From Physocladia obscura (lineage: Eukaryota; Chytridiomycota; Chytridiomycetes; Chytridiales; Chytriomycetaceae): 22,247 nucleotides of DNA. The stretch is from assembly GCA_027596945.1 (NCBI GenBank), contig JADGJH010000287.1, forward strand, positions 1 to 22,247, given 5' to 3'. Shown one piece after another: positions 10,418 through 21,472 of this stretch. The stretch's first letter is position 1. Every line of letters starts with the position of its first letter. Both the position numbers and the translations under genes were made by a program. The notes under the pieces were generated by a model that was given only the letters and a program-made list of their open reading frames with translations, ran no database searches and was not told the origin of the DNA.

Positions 10418-11962
10418 TCACTTTTTTCCCTTCTTCTTTTTCTTCTTCTTTTTTTCAGCACCAGATACAGTAAAAGCTTCTGCAGGCTCTGTGGATTCAG
10501 TTGGAGACTGCTGATTGAAATACGCCTTAGCTCCGCTTCGTTCGAACACAAGCAATATTTGATCAATAATTTCTTGGACACCAATATCGTTTTTGAGCTG
10601 AGCTGCGATGACAGGCCCAACGGCAACCGGTGAATTTGAGGTTGAAGACGATGTACGAACAGCCTCGGCGCTTTTTTTCAGTTCTTCAACATTCACCCCA
10701 CTAAGAGGAGCGAGATCTGTCTTGTTGAGAACCAGCAAGTCCGACTGCGTAACGCCCTTTCCGCCTTTCTTAGCGACATTCTGACCTGCAGACGCATCGA
10801 GCACAAATATAGTAAAATCTGACAAATTTCTGGAAAAGTTTGTGGCCAAGTTTTCACCAGCACTTTCAATAAGCATCAATTCACATGAAAACTGTTGCGA
10901 TAGGGCTTCGGCGACGGTAAAGTTGTCTTCGACATCTTCGTCGACTGCCACACGAGACCAAATTCCGGTTGTGAGGCCCTTGACGCGTTCGCGGGGAAGA
11001 GCACCAGTTTCAATCAAATATTCGGCGTCGATTGTCGTGTACAGATCGTTCACAATAACACCCATTGATTTTTTATCACGGAATGCAGCACAAATTTTCG
11101 ATACAAGTGTTGTCTTTCCTGATCCGACGGGTCTTTTTATTGAATTTAATAACAATAAAAAATGATGAGATTATGTGAACTAAAAGATAAAGGCTCTCTT
11201 TTTTTTTTTGTTCACCCAGCAATTCCAATCGAAAATCCCTTCGAAGCCCAATCACGTCCTTCTTCTTCAGTGAAAGGTAATGTTCTTTCATCCCACTTTC
11301 CCGCGTCATCAGCAGGCTCTTCAAGATCCAAATGACCATCGCCACCGCCATGTGAGCCGTGAAAGTTAACACCATCGTGTGAATGTTGGCCAGCGTGAGA
11401 TAAGGCAACAGGTGCAGGATCTGCGTGCGAACCGTGGAAGTTCACTCCATCGTGCGAATGCATTCCCTGGCCATGTTGCTGTTGCTGTTGCTGTTGTTGT
11501 TGTTTTTTTTTTTTTTTGGTTTGTTGTTGTTGTTGTTGTTGTTGTTGTTGCTGTTGTTGTTGTTGCTGTTGTTGTTGCATGGCGCGAAAGAGCATTTGCA
11601 GCTGTTGTTGTGTGACTTGTGGTGTATCTGCATGATGGCTTCCATGAAAATTCTGTTGAAAGAATGAAACATAAAAAAGAAAGAAAAACGGAGAGAAAAT
11701 AAGAAAGCATACAATGCCGTCATGCGAGTGCGCTCCGGGAGCTGGCTGAAGCGCCGAGTGTGAAGCATCGTGGAAGTTTTTCCCTACGAAGAGAGTTTTT
11801 AAGTTTTAACCTTAGCCTCAGCCTCAGCATGTTGCGAGATATGCGTCACTTAACGCGAAATATCTTACCGTCATGTGAATGCTTTCCCGGACCCAGTGCA
11901 TTTGGTGTTCCGTAGGATGCTGAATGCGTTGAAAAAGCCGCGACAACTTTCTCGTCGTCCAT
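10418..11962 (-). CDS. UreG-like metallochaperone GTPase, lacks CPH metal motif
   Basis: Four exons (11962-11869, 11783-11713, 11652-11216, 11132-10418) give 438 residues. The C-terminal half is a UreG-type SIMIBI GTPase: Walker A GPVGSGKT at 201-208 (assembled across the last intron), NDLYTTIDAEYL near 229-240, ALPRERV, IESAGENLATNFS, KGGKGVTQSDLLVLNKTDLAP (G4 NKTD), and GPVIAAQLKNDIGVQEI. In known UreG proteins this GTPase delivers nickel to urease with UreD/F/H, and GCPHTAIRED carries the Cys and His that bind the metal. Here the aligned text is IWSRVAVDED: Cys becomes Trp259, Pro Ser260 and His Arg261. The N-terminal 200 residues hold four HSHDGxNFHxSH repeats and a 34-residue polyQ-rich tract; eukaryotic UreG often has a His-rich N-terminus, but this one is unusually long. 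The tail is poly-Lys (KKKKKKKKGKK). It may be a diverged paralogue with another metal or role. No other urease gene is in the window. Confidence 0.85.
11350..11883 (-). repeat. Four HSHDG-x-NFH repeats, two interrupted by introns
   Basis: The unit HSHDGxNFHxSH occurs at residues 28-40, 50-61, 120-131 and 145-156 of the UreG-like protein. Units 3 and 4 are contiguous in exon 3 (11460-11425 and 11385-11350). Units 1 and 2 straddle introns placed right after HSHDG (phase 1) and after HSHDGI (phase 0). Exon 2 therefore starts inside one repeat and ends inside the next, the pattern expected from a tandem exon duplication. The many His could bind nickel, zinc or copper. Confidence 0.8.
11476..11577 (-). 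repeat. PolyQ-coding CAA/CAG tract with embedded A homopolymer
   Basis: 34 codons in the UreG-like protein: 19 Gln, one Thr, five Lys and nine Gln (residues 81-114). The Lys run comes from a long A homopolymer on the coding strand. Frame is kept on both sides, so it is consistent as read, but homopolymer length is prone to sequencing error and the tract is likely polymorphic. Confidence 0.85.
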
Positions 11963-12091
11963 TTTTGACCAAATCAAAATTCCTTCCAATCCTCATTTCC
12001 AATTCCTCTTCAACCCAAAAGATTTCCAAAAAACAAAAAAAAAATCGAGTTGTCACAATTCACTGGCTCAAATATAAATTTATATTGCAGC
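11963..12091. promoter_or_regulatory. Bidirectional promoter region, UreG-like / PACRG
   Basis: Only 129 nt separate the two divergent start codons. The stretch is C/T-rich then A-rich. An imperfect palindrome GTTGTCACAAT is at 12049-12059. Shared regulation is inferred from the spacing. Confidence 0.5.
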
Positions 12092-13177
12092 ATGGAAGGG
12101 TAAGTGATCATATGCAGCCTTGATCAACTGTTTTACTGTTTCTATCAGATTTCACGTCAGACCAAATGTGGCACCGATTAGTGGAGCTGGTGGATATTTC
12201 GCACCACGCGGATCGCAACCACCAAAAGCTGGTGCTTTTGAACCAAGAAAGACAGGAGGAAAAAAACCTGATATTACAGGTGTTTATTTTTGTATGTTAA
12301 GTTAATTACTAAGTCAACTATTCATCTTAAGCTGTATCTTTAAGTTCCGGATTCAGAAAGCTGTATGACCGTGGTGATTTTCCAATGGCTGTAAATCACG
12401 ATGCAAAAGGAAACAAAATTAATTGGAAGGTAACTCAAGCATTTTATTTTCTAATTGCAATTTTTTACTCTTTTCAAATATCTTTCATTTTTATTTCTAT
12501 GCCGTTTTTTTATTATTTCGTCCCCTGTTTTTAAGGTGGACATTGAAAAGCTGGATTACCATCACTATCTTCCTCTATTTTTTAGTGGTTTGTGCGAGAC
12601 AGAAGAGCCGTACGCATTTCTTGCAAGGCAAGGAATCCATGATCTACTGGATAAAGGCGGGAACAAAATTTTGCCAGTTGTTCCACAATTGATTATCCCA
12701 ATCAAGAGTTCAGTTCAATCTTAATTGGATTTTTTGGTATTTATTTATTGCTTTTTTTTCTTATAGAAGCCTTAAACACGCGTAACGGTCATGTTATTAC
12801 AACGACACTCAAAGTGTTACAGCATTTGGTTGAGAGTGCGGATATGGTCGGAGAAGCGCTTGTTCCATACTATCGACAAATTCTCCCAATTTTCAATCTC
12901 TTCAAAAACAAGAACGGTGAGAAATATTGGCGTTAACCAAAAATATCGAATCTCAACGAAAATCAGTAAATCTTGGAGACGGGATTTACTATTCACAGCA
13001 AAAGAGAGAAAATATCGGAGACTTGATTCAAGAAACGCTTGAGAAGTTCGAGCTCACTGGTGGAGAGGATGCGTTCATCAACATCAAATATATGGTTGGT
13101 TGTTCTTTTTCTTTTTCTTCGCTTTGACAAAAAAAAATTAGGTACCAACATATGAATCAGTTTTATCTCGAGTTTAA
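12092..13177 (+). CDS. PACRG: PACRG, axonemal inner-junction protein
   Basis: Seven exons (12092-12099, 12149-12279, 12332-12429, 12536-12707, 12767-12916, 12967-13094, 13142-13177) give 240 residues, near the family's usual length. The match to the family runs end to end: [104 protein letters not shown] and the conserved C-terminus VPTYES. PACRG sits at the inner junction between A and B tubules of flagellar doublets, so the gene implies a motile flagellum. The first exon is only eight coding bases (M-E-G), and its donor is GTAAGT. The exon 4 donor is weak (GTTCAG at 12708) and was chosen because it restores the conserved PIKxAL text. Introns are 47-106 nt. It starts head to head with the UreG-like gene. 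Confidence 0.95.
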
Positions 13178-13218
13178 ACTATGAATTTCATGTTAAGATT
13201 TTTTTAATTCTTAAATTC

Positions 13219-13224
13219 AATAAA
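13219..13224 (+). promoter_or_regulatory. Poly(A) signal AATAAA
   Basis: An AATAAA hexamer lies 42 nt after the PACRG stop and only a few bases before the stop codon of the convergent monooxygenase gene, so the two transcripts probably overlap at their 3' ends. Confidence 0.45.
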
Positions 13225-13228
13225 AATT

Positions 13229-14538
13229 TCATTGCGGCTGTTTGTAGTATTTTAAAACTGTACGTTTGCGTACCGCACTGTACTTGAACATGAGTTCAGC
13301 AATAACTGCGGCACTCCCTCCAGAAAACATGGAATTCAAATTTTGGGCAGACATTTCAGCAGCTTTTTCTGCTCGATCCCACATTACTTGTTCAAAATTT
13401 TCAATCTGACTTTTTAAAGCTGTCAAAGGATCTTCGGAGGCCAAAGCAGAAATAATTGAGTTTGCAAGATCTGTAGCATCTGCAAGAGCAAGATTTGCTC
13501 CTTCACCAGCAAACGGACTCATTACATGAGCAGCATCACCGATGACAGTCAGTCGCGATTTCCAACTTTCGCTCGCATCAGAGCTTCTGTGCCAATTCAT
13601 TTTCGGCGGAAGCGCAAAAATATGTCTCACTGTGGCGTTTTGGATACTATCTGCCAATACTTGAAAGTCTTCATGCCATCCAGCGATGAATTTTTTGGCA
13701 CTGGCGACAGTCACCTCCTCTGGTGTCAAAGCCTTTGTAGAAAAGTACATTCTCGAGGATGGACCGAGAAATCCCATCAAAAGGTTACTGTTTTTGTCGC
13801 TCGCAATAAGAGCACCGAGTGGAAGATTGCCTGTTGGTTTGAAACTTGGTGACAAAATTGCGTCAACCAGGGAAACTCCAGTGAACATTGGTTTCAACTC
13901 AGAAAGAACGTTTCGAACTTTTGACCATGCACCATCAGCACCAACAACGATATAAGCTTCCGCGGTTTTACCCCCAGAAAAATTTAAACGAATCTAAGTG
14001 CAATCAAAAAAAAGCAAAAAAAAAATTAACAAAAAAAAAAAAAAGATTAAAAAAAAGAGGTTGAACAACAACTGACTTGCTCTGAGTCGGTGGCCGGTGA
14101 ATCAACTTTTTCAAGCTTGTGATCCCATTCAACCGTATTTGGCTCAAGCGCATCCAGTAAAATACCTTTAAGATCTTGACGTTCAATTTCTGGAATTGCT
14201 CCGTCGCCTAAGTCTTGGTAAAGCAAATTCCCAGTTTCGTCCATAACGTTCATTCTGTCAGCTCCTGCAAAAAATTGATTTTCAAAGGAAACTTCAATCA
14301 TACGATGCAAACTTAAAATACCTGGTTGCAGATTGGCGCGAAATTCAGCATACAAATTTGCTTCTCTGATGGCGCGTTGACCTGTCTCCTCATGCAAATC
14401 AAGATAACCTCCCTGTGGACGAGAATTGCGAGACTCTTCAAGCTCGTACACTTTGACAGAAACGGCATTAGTTTGGAGAATTCGTGCAAGACAAAGCCCT
14501 GCTGGTCCACCGCCAATAATTGCAACTGTTCGATTCAT
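13229..14538 (-). CDS. FAD-dependent monooxygenase, TetX-like
   Basis: Two exons (14538-14077 and 13993-13229) are joined by an 83-nt intron (GTCAGT...CTTAG, phase 0), giving 408 residues, close to the 380-400 of TetX-type flavoprotein monooxygenases. Visible motifs: the FAD-binding Rossmann motif IIGGGPAGLCLARIL at 7-21; GGYLDLHEETGQ near 43-54; an R-x-D-L-x-x-I-L-L segment near 130; the mid-domain DG motif VVGADGAWSKVR near 170; and the second FAD motif GDAAHVMSPFAGEGAN at 306-321. These enzymes use NAD(P)H and O2 to hydroxylate aromatic or polyketide-like substrates. The substrate here is unknown. No signal peptide or C-terminal membrane anchor is visible, so it is probably soluble. Its upstream leader carries a GAA-rich tract. 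Related enzymes are common in fungi and bacteria, so transfer cannot be judged from this alone. Confidence 0.87.
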
Positions 14539-14546
14539 CTTTTTTT

Positions 14547-14580
14547 TCTTTTTCTTCTTTTTCTTCTTTTTCTTCTTTTG
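14547..14580. repeat. TTTTTCTTC microsatellite
   Basis: About three and a half perfect copies of a nine-base T/C unit lie immediately upstream of the monooxygenase start codon, so on its coding strand it is a purine (GAAGAAAAA) tract in the leader or promoter. The effect is unknown. Confidence 0.7.
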
Positions 14581-14776
14581 ATTTTTATATTTATCAAATC
14601 AAATTCGTCATCAGATTTTTCAATCTTTTTTGTCATCAAATTTTGACACACAAATTTTTCTTCCACAAGCTACTCATAATTCAATAGGATTATTGCTGCA
14701 AAGGCGAAAACTTCAACCACAAGATTTTAAAAATTATTTCTTCACAAAAACCCAATCCTCCGGCATAATCAAGTTT

Positions 14777-16173
14777 TTAAGCAGAAGCTTGGCCAACAGC
14801 AGTTTTAGCATTATGAAGCACTTGTAAAATATGCTTCAAATTATCGCTCCAAGACGAAAGTCGTTCCTCCAACATATTCCATTGCTCTGGCCCAAAAACT
14901 CTCTGAGTAGCCCTGGAGACACGTACCACTTTATTGACTTGGTCGATACGGCCGTCAATCAGCCCTGACCGAATTGCAGTAACAACCCATTCTTCGACAT
15001 CAACAAGGTCGACATTCAGCGCTTTTGCAACATTAGCAAACGAAAGTCCGTCTGCAACATCGACAAAAGGATATGCAAGGGTGGCGAGAGTTAACAGCCG
15101 GATTTTTGTACGAAGAGCAGACTCATCAAAGGATGGATGTTCACTGAGGAATTTTGGATGTTCGGACAAGAATTTGTCAAAAGCTGAAACGTTTCCGTCA
15201 ACAAAAATTTGAACAAGCGAAAGAAGGTTAGCGTGAGATGACTTGAGAGAAGCAACTGGAGCGAGGCGGGCAAGATCAACAAAATTAGTCACAGCAGGAA
15301 GAGTTAAGGCAGTTTCAACAGCTTGCGCGGCAGTTTCTTGAACTTGCTTGGGGAACGGTTTCGATGGAAAAGTTCTGAGATACTGGAGTAGGTATTCGTA
15401 TGCTTGAGCTGGACTGAATGCAAATATATATAAGTCAACTCAGCCACATTTGATAAAAAAGCTGGCAATAAGCACATACAATTTATCGGCAAGAACTTCA
15501 CTGAGTAATAGAATCAAACTTCTTTCTTCGTCCTGCTCTACGCCCCAGGCTGTGAAGTACGAGTTAAGGAGTGGGAGCGTCGGCAGAATAACATCAATTT
15601 CGTCTGCCTTATATGCTAGCTGCACAACCGCAACAAAGACCAAGTAGCGTATGTGCGAAGCAGCATCCAGAGAGTTAAACAGATTCGATAACACTTGTAA
15701 CTTTTGGATTGGCAAGTTTGTCGCATCGTCCGTCAGAAGCGGCGCAACGATAGCGGGAACAAGATCAGGCAAATCGTCTTGCTTGGCTTGCGACACGATA
15801 GCTATGAGTAGATTGTATACTTTTTCGAGATCTGATTGAAAATAAAGATTGGCAAAGTTCAGATTTGGATAAGTCACCTTTTGGATTTGCCGCATAATCT
15901 CCCTGAGTAAGCAGAGCACCGGATTTTTTGGCAAAAAGCGAATAAACTTTGTCGTAGTTTTGAGCATCGAGTAGCGTTTGGACTTCAGCTTCTACACCCA
16001 TTAGCGCGGCAAGTTTGGAAGTCTGATGAAATAAAAAAACACCAGCGCCAGCAACCATGACAACAACAACAACAGCAGCAATATAAGAAACCAGTATGAT
16101 GAGCATTTTTTCAGAGCATGGGAAAAAGGAAAAAACCAACCTCTTCGACGGGAAAGAAGGAAACTGCTGCCAT
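14777..16173 (-). CDS. eIF3m: Translation initiation factor eIF3 subunit M
   Basis: Four exons (16173-16141, 16022-15878, 15831-15480, 15413-14777) give 388 residues, near the roughly 375 of other eIF3m proteins. Introns are 118, 46 and 66 nt. The start is MAAVSFFPVEE from an 11-codon first exon. The N-terminal two thirds is helical, with an NLFNSLDAASHIRYLVF segment. The C-terminal PCI domain (about 200-350) includes TKIRLLTLATLA, VDVEEWVVTAIRSGLIDG, KVVRVSRATQRVFGPEQWNM and a closing helix with W-x-x-N-L. This matches eIF3m (the V-S-x-x-T-x-R-x-F-G-x-x-Q-W signature) better than the related COP9 subunit 7. It is part of the eIF3 complex that binds the 40S ribosomal subunit. It starts head to head with the dynein light-chain gene. 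Confidence 0.9.
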
Positions 16174-16289
16174 TTTGTCAAAAGCAGAAAAAGAAAAAAA
16201 AAAAAGAAAAAAGGCAATCAAAAAGAAAAAACTTCAAAAACAAACGCCCAAACAGACGGCATAATTAACGCGTTTGAAAATTTACAAAC
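16174..16289. promoter_or_regulatory. Bidirectional promoter region, eIF3m / DNAL4
   Basis: 116 nt separate the two divergent start codons. The interval is strongly purine-rich on the plus strand (GAAAAAGAAAAA runs), then AT-rich. No clear transcription-factor site is recognised. Confidence 0.5.
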
Positions 16290-16863
16290 ATGGCTGATGT
16301 TGGAAGTACCGCAAATCTTGCCGCAGCCGCCGCAACAGCAACTGGAGGCGATGCAGCAAAAGCGGACGACAAGGACACCCGCAGAAACTTCAATTATCCG
16401 CTTGTCAAGGTTTACTTTTCAGATTTTAATTTGTAATGAACTTTTTTTACCTTAGTACTGTGATATGCAAGACGAACTTAAGCTTGAAGTTGTTGACATG
16501 GTTGTCACTGCTGTGGAAAAATATTTTGGAAATTATGAAGTTTGTCAATATTATCTTAAAGCAAAAACTGACTTATATCATCAGTCTGCTGCCAAAGTTA
16601 TCAAAGAGCTTATGGACAAGCGATGTGGTAGTTCATGGCATGTGGTAGTTGGTGAAGGATTTGGCTTTGATGTGACTCACGAAGTTAAAGTAAAAAATTC
16701 TATCAGTTTTCATGAATTCATCTAAATTTGTTTCTCCTATCTACTAAAGAGTCATATGTTCATGTATTTTGGAGGTTTTTTCTCTTTTTCCCCCGTGTTT
16801 TCCCGTATTTTTATACCATTTTTTTAAGGCACTGTTGGAATCCTGATTTGGAAATCGTCATAA
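16290..16863 (+). CDS. DNAL4: Dynein light chain, DNAL4 type
   Basis: Five exons (16290-16409, 16456-16539, 16585-16689, 16750-16774, 16829-16863) give 122 residues. After an Ala-rich N-terminal extension of about 25 residues come NFNYPLVKYCDM, the helix EVVDMVVTAVEKYFGNYE, SAAKVIKELMDKRCGSSWHV, VVGEGFGFDVTHEVK, YFGGTVGILIWKSS and stop. This follows DNAL4 (its FPLV, ESAAKMIKE, GEGFGF and YFGG-x-x-x-x-x-x-W-K elements) rather than cytoplasmic LC8/DYNLL, which has an IVGRNFG-type text in place of GEGFGF. DNAL4 is an axonemal dynein light chain, so it agrees with PACRG in implying flagella. Introns are 46, 45, 60 and 54 nt. The fourth exon is only 25 nt. The second intron has no stop and a length divisible by three, so simple reading would wrongly include it. 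Confidence 0.9.
16540..16584 (+). other. In-frame, stop-free 45-nt intron
   Basis: GTTTGT...ACTGAC...ATCATCAG lies between NYE and SAAKVIKE of the dynein light chain. Removing it restores the ungapped family alignment; keeping it inserts 15 residues without breaking the frame. Retention would therefore give a longer protein instead of a premature stop. Confidence 0.75.
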
Positions 16864-16868
16864 CTTTA

Positions 16869-16882
16869 AATAAAGAAATAAA
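16869..16882 (+). promoter_or_regulatory. Two overlapping-range poly(A) signals
   Basis: AATAAA hexamers at 16869-16874 and 16877-16882 begin 6 nt after the stop of the dynein light-chain gene. Confidence 0.5.
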
Positions 16883-17037
16883 ATTTTGAAATCGATTGAG
16901 AGACTGACAATTTTTTTACCCCTCAAAAAGTTGGTATTTGAAAGAAAAAATTTCTCATTTTTTTACAAACTCAAAAATCAATTACCACTCTCTCAATTGT
17001 GAAAATTTAAAGCCATTGCTTGTTTTTCAAATTCAAG

Positions 17038-17439
17038 TCAAGCATTATTCGCTTTCGCCAAAACAATCTGTAAAACGCCATTGTGCATTGCAGCCGTAGT
17101 TAATTTGCCTGAAACCAAACACGGCAATTCAAAACTTCTTGAAAACAGGCCAACAACGCGTTCAGAAACCAACATATATGCGCTGCTGAGAGAGTTGCTG
17201 GTTCGTTCACCTTCGATTTTCAACTCGTTTGCTCGTGAAACAGTGACTCTTAGAGAATTTACTTCAACACCAGGAAGGTCAACAAGCACAATAATTTCTG
17301 ACTTTGTTTCTTGTACATCAAGGTTTACTTGATATAAATTGCGAAGTGATAGTGACAGATCTGCATTACTACTGGCTTTGCTTGCTTGACTCGAGCTAAT
17401 ATCGACAGTAATGTCTGATGAAGAGAGAACAGATTCCAT
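17038..17439 (-). CDS. Small heat-shock protein (alpha-crystallin domain)
   Basis: Intronless gene of 133 residues starting at ATG 17439 (MESVLSSS). The nine open codons upstream begin with a TTG and are not used. A Ser-rich N-terminus of about 35 residues precedes the alpha-crystallin (Hsp20) domain at about 38-130, with LVDLPGVEVNSLRVTV, ELKIEGER, the ERVVGLFSRSFELP strand and the closing HNGVLQIVLAK (the A-x-x-x-G-V-L element with the first Ala replaced by Met). Such proteins bind unfolding clients without ATP and hand them to Hsp70 systems. The usual C-terminal I-x-I/V motif that docks neighbouring subunits is absent, because the protein stops three residues after the domain. The neighbour upstream on the same strand is mitochondrial Hsp70. 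I could not confirm a heat-shock element in the 228-nt gap. Confidence 0.85.
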   Translation of the reverse strand: MESVLSSSDITVDISSSQASKASSNADLSLSLRNLYQVNLDVQETKSEIIVLVDLPGVEVNSLRVTVSRANELKIEGERTSNSLSSAYMLVSERVVGLFSRSFELPCLVSGKLTTAAMHNGVLQIVLAKANNA

Positions 17440-17667
17440 TTTTTTACTTTTCTTTGACTGATGCAAAATAGACAGTTGAGGAGGATGCGGTATGAGTCAC
17501 ATTTTCTCAATCTCTATTTTCACGTCGACAAAGTAATATAGAACCATTGAATTTATCTTGAAGCAGAAACAAAAAACAAAAAAGCATTTAAATTAACCAA
17601 AAAAGGGAAGCTGGGTTCCAAAAAAAATCACCAAACCGACGAATCATATCACATCCACAACACCCAT

Positions 17668-20057
<2,390 letters not shown>

Positions 20058-20372
20058 AATGACTATTTGAATGTATTACAGTATGCAAGGTCAACGAGAT
20101 GCTGTGATATGTTTTTGGTAAAAGAATTAACAGTAAGGTATCTTCACCTTTTGCTTTTTTGCTTTTTTGCCTTTTTTTTTTCTTCTATTTTTTTCCTTTC
20201 GATTCGACATTTCAAAAATGATGTGGGTTTCAAATAGAAACAAGGGGATCCAATCTTTTTCTTTTATTTTCTGGCTCTTCAATTCTCACTATTCAATGCT
20301 ATTTTATTATCACCAAAAATTTCATGAGATTTCCCAAAAGCAGGCCTCCACAATACAAATCAAACCGAGTTG
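20058..20372. other. Intergenic region, Hsp70 promoter / Rab5 3' flank
   Basis: 315 nt between the Hsp70 start and the Rab5 stop, which lie in tandem on the minus strand. It is T-rich on the plus strand with repeated CTTTTTTG runs near 20152-20180, and contains a single gattcgacatttc stretch. I see no gene and no convincing nGAAnnTTCn heat-shock array. Confidence 0.5.
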
Positions 20373-21472
20373 TCAGCAACACCCCCCACCGACACCTGCA
20401 GTACTATTCGCGGGTTGATTCAAATCAACACGGTTACCGTTCGCGCCATTAGAACCTGCAGCACCAGCAGCAGCACCGGATGCAGTACCCCCACGTGCAC
20501 GCGATGCCAACAGTTGTTCAATTGGAATCTTTTTCGCAATTTCGGTGAACACTTCCATAACAAAATCACCAGTTTTTGCTGACGCTTCCGTGAACAACAA
20601 TCCTTGCTCAGTTGCATATGCCTTTATATTGATATTTAATGAATCAAAAAGAATAAAGGGCTTCTCCATACCTGGGCTTCTTCTGTCGGGACGGTTCGAT
20701 TCGCTTCGAGGTCAAGTTTGTTGCCCACCAGCGCAATGATAATATTTGGGTTTGCTTGGCGTTGCAGTTCTTTGACCCATGATTTGGCTTTTTCAAGCGA
20801 AGCCTGTGTTTGCAAAAAGGGTATGGGAATAAGAATTGAAAGGGTGTCTTTAATAAACAGTTCGTGATAGATGCACAGTAATTGCGATTAATAGTGCGTG
20901 ATATCGGTTGGAGTTTGATTGATTGATAATTTTATTTGGTAATCGATTGATTGATTGGATTACGGTGGCTCAGTTACGGGAAGTTGACGAACCTGCTTGG
21001 TAATATCGTAAGCCACGACAGCAGCCTGGGCATTGCGGTAGTACATTGGAGCCAGCGAGGCGAAGCGCTCCTGACCGGCCTACATTGTTTGCAAAAGAGG
21101 CCATCACGCGCGTAAAAAGAGAATGCCATAAAACGGAGGGCAAGGGCACGATAAGAAGCAAACAAGACAGTCAGAATAGCACAACAAAACAAAAGTTAGT
21201 GAACACAAAAGACAAAGACTCACGGTATCCCAGATCTCAAACTTGATAATCTTGTCTTCCAGACGGCACTTTTGGGTCAGAAACGCCGCGCCAATAGTTG
21301 GTTCCTTGTTCTCTTGGAATTCGTTGCTGACGAAGCGAAGTACAAGTGACGATTTGCCGACGGCCGCTTCGCCAAGCAGAACAAGCTTGACTTGCACAGG
21401 TTTTGTGTTGACGGCAGTTGGCTGGCCTGCTATCGGCCCGACTGCTGTTGTTGGTGTTTGTGTTTCGCTCAT
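20373..21472 (-). CDS. Rab5-type small GTPase
   Basis: Four exons (21472-21224, 21079-20993, 20803-20672, 20621-20373) give 238 residues. Introns are 144, 189 and 50 nt. Motifs: P-loop GEAAVGKSS, switch [13 protein letters not shown] (the Rab5 effector loop), switch II WDTAGQERF assembled across intron 1 with the catalytic Gln, [33 protein letters not shown] (NKxD), ASAK and a C-terminal GGGCC for double geranylgeranylation. The family is Rab5/Ypt5/Vps21, which controls early-endosome fusion. The hypervariable tail carries an unusual Ala/Gly/Ser/Asn run ([18 protein letters not shown]). I chose the start at MSETQTPTT because Rab5 N-termini are short; an in-frame ATG at 21556 would add 28 hydrophobic-rich residues and is less likely. 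Confidence 0.93.

Noticed and set aside
11379..11667. Long plus-strand frames encoding runs of Leu or Val
   Set aside because: They are antisense readings of the CAA/CAG tract of the UreG-like gene and show no protein features of their own.
12049..12059. Imperfect palindrome GTTGTCACAAT considered as an RFX X-box for flagellar gene control
   Set aside because: The X-box needs GTnRCC and RGnAAC-type half-sites; this match is degenerate and could occur by chance in a short AT-rich region.
12708..12766. Alternative PACRG donor seven bases downstream (at 12714)
   Set aside because: It is also in phase but would add two residues and disturb the conserved PIK-x-A-L junction, so the earlier donor is preferred.
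14547..14580. T/C repeat considered as a CRISPR-like or transposon-end repeat
   Set aside because: It is a simple nine-base microsatellite without spacers, inverted ends or target duplication.
16290..16863. Assignment of the dynein light chain to cytoplasmic LC8 (DYNLL)
   Set aside because: GEGFGF, the FPLV-like start and YFGG-to-WK ending follow DNAL4, and the LC8-specific text is absent.
20058..20372. Heat-shock elements upstream of mitochondrial Hsp70
   Set aside because: I found only isolated TTC triplets and no three-unit nGAAnnTTCn array.
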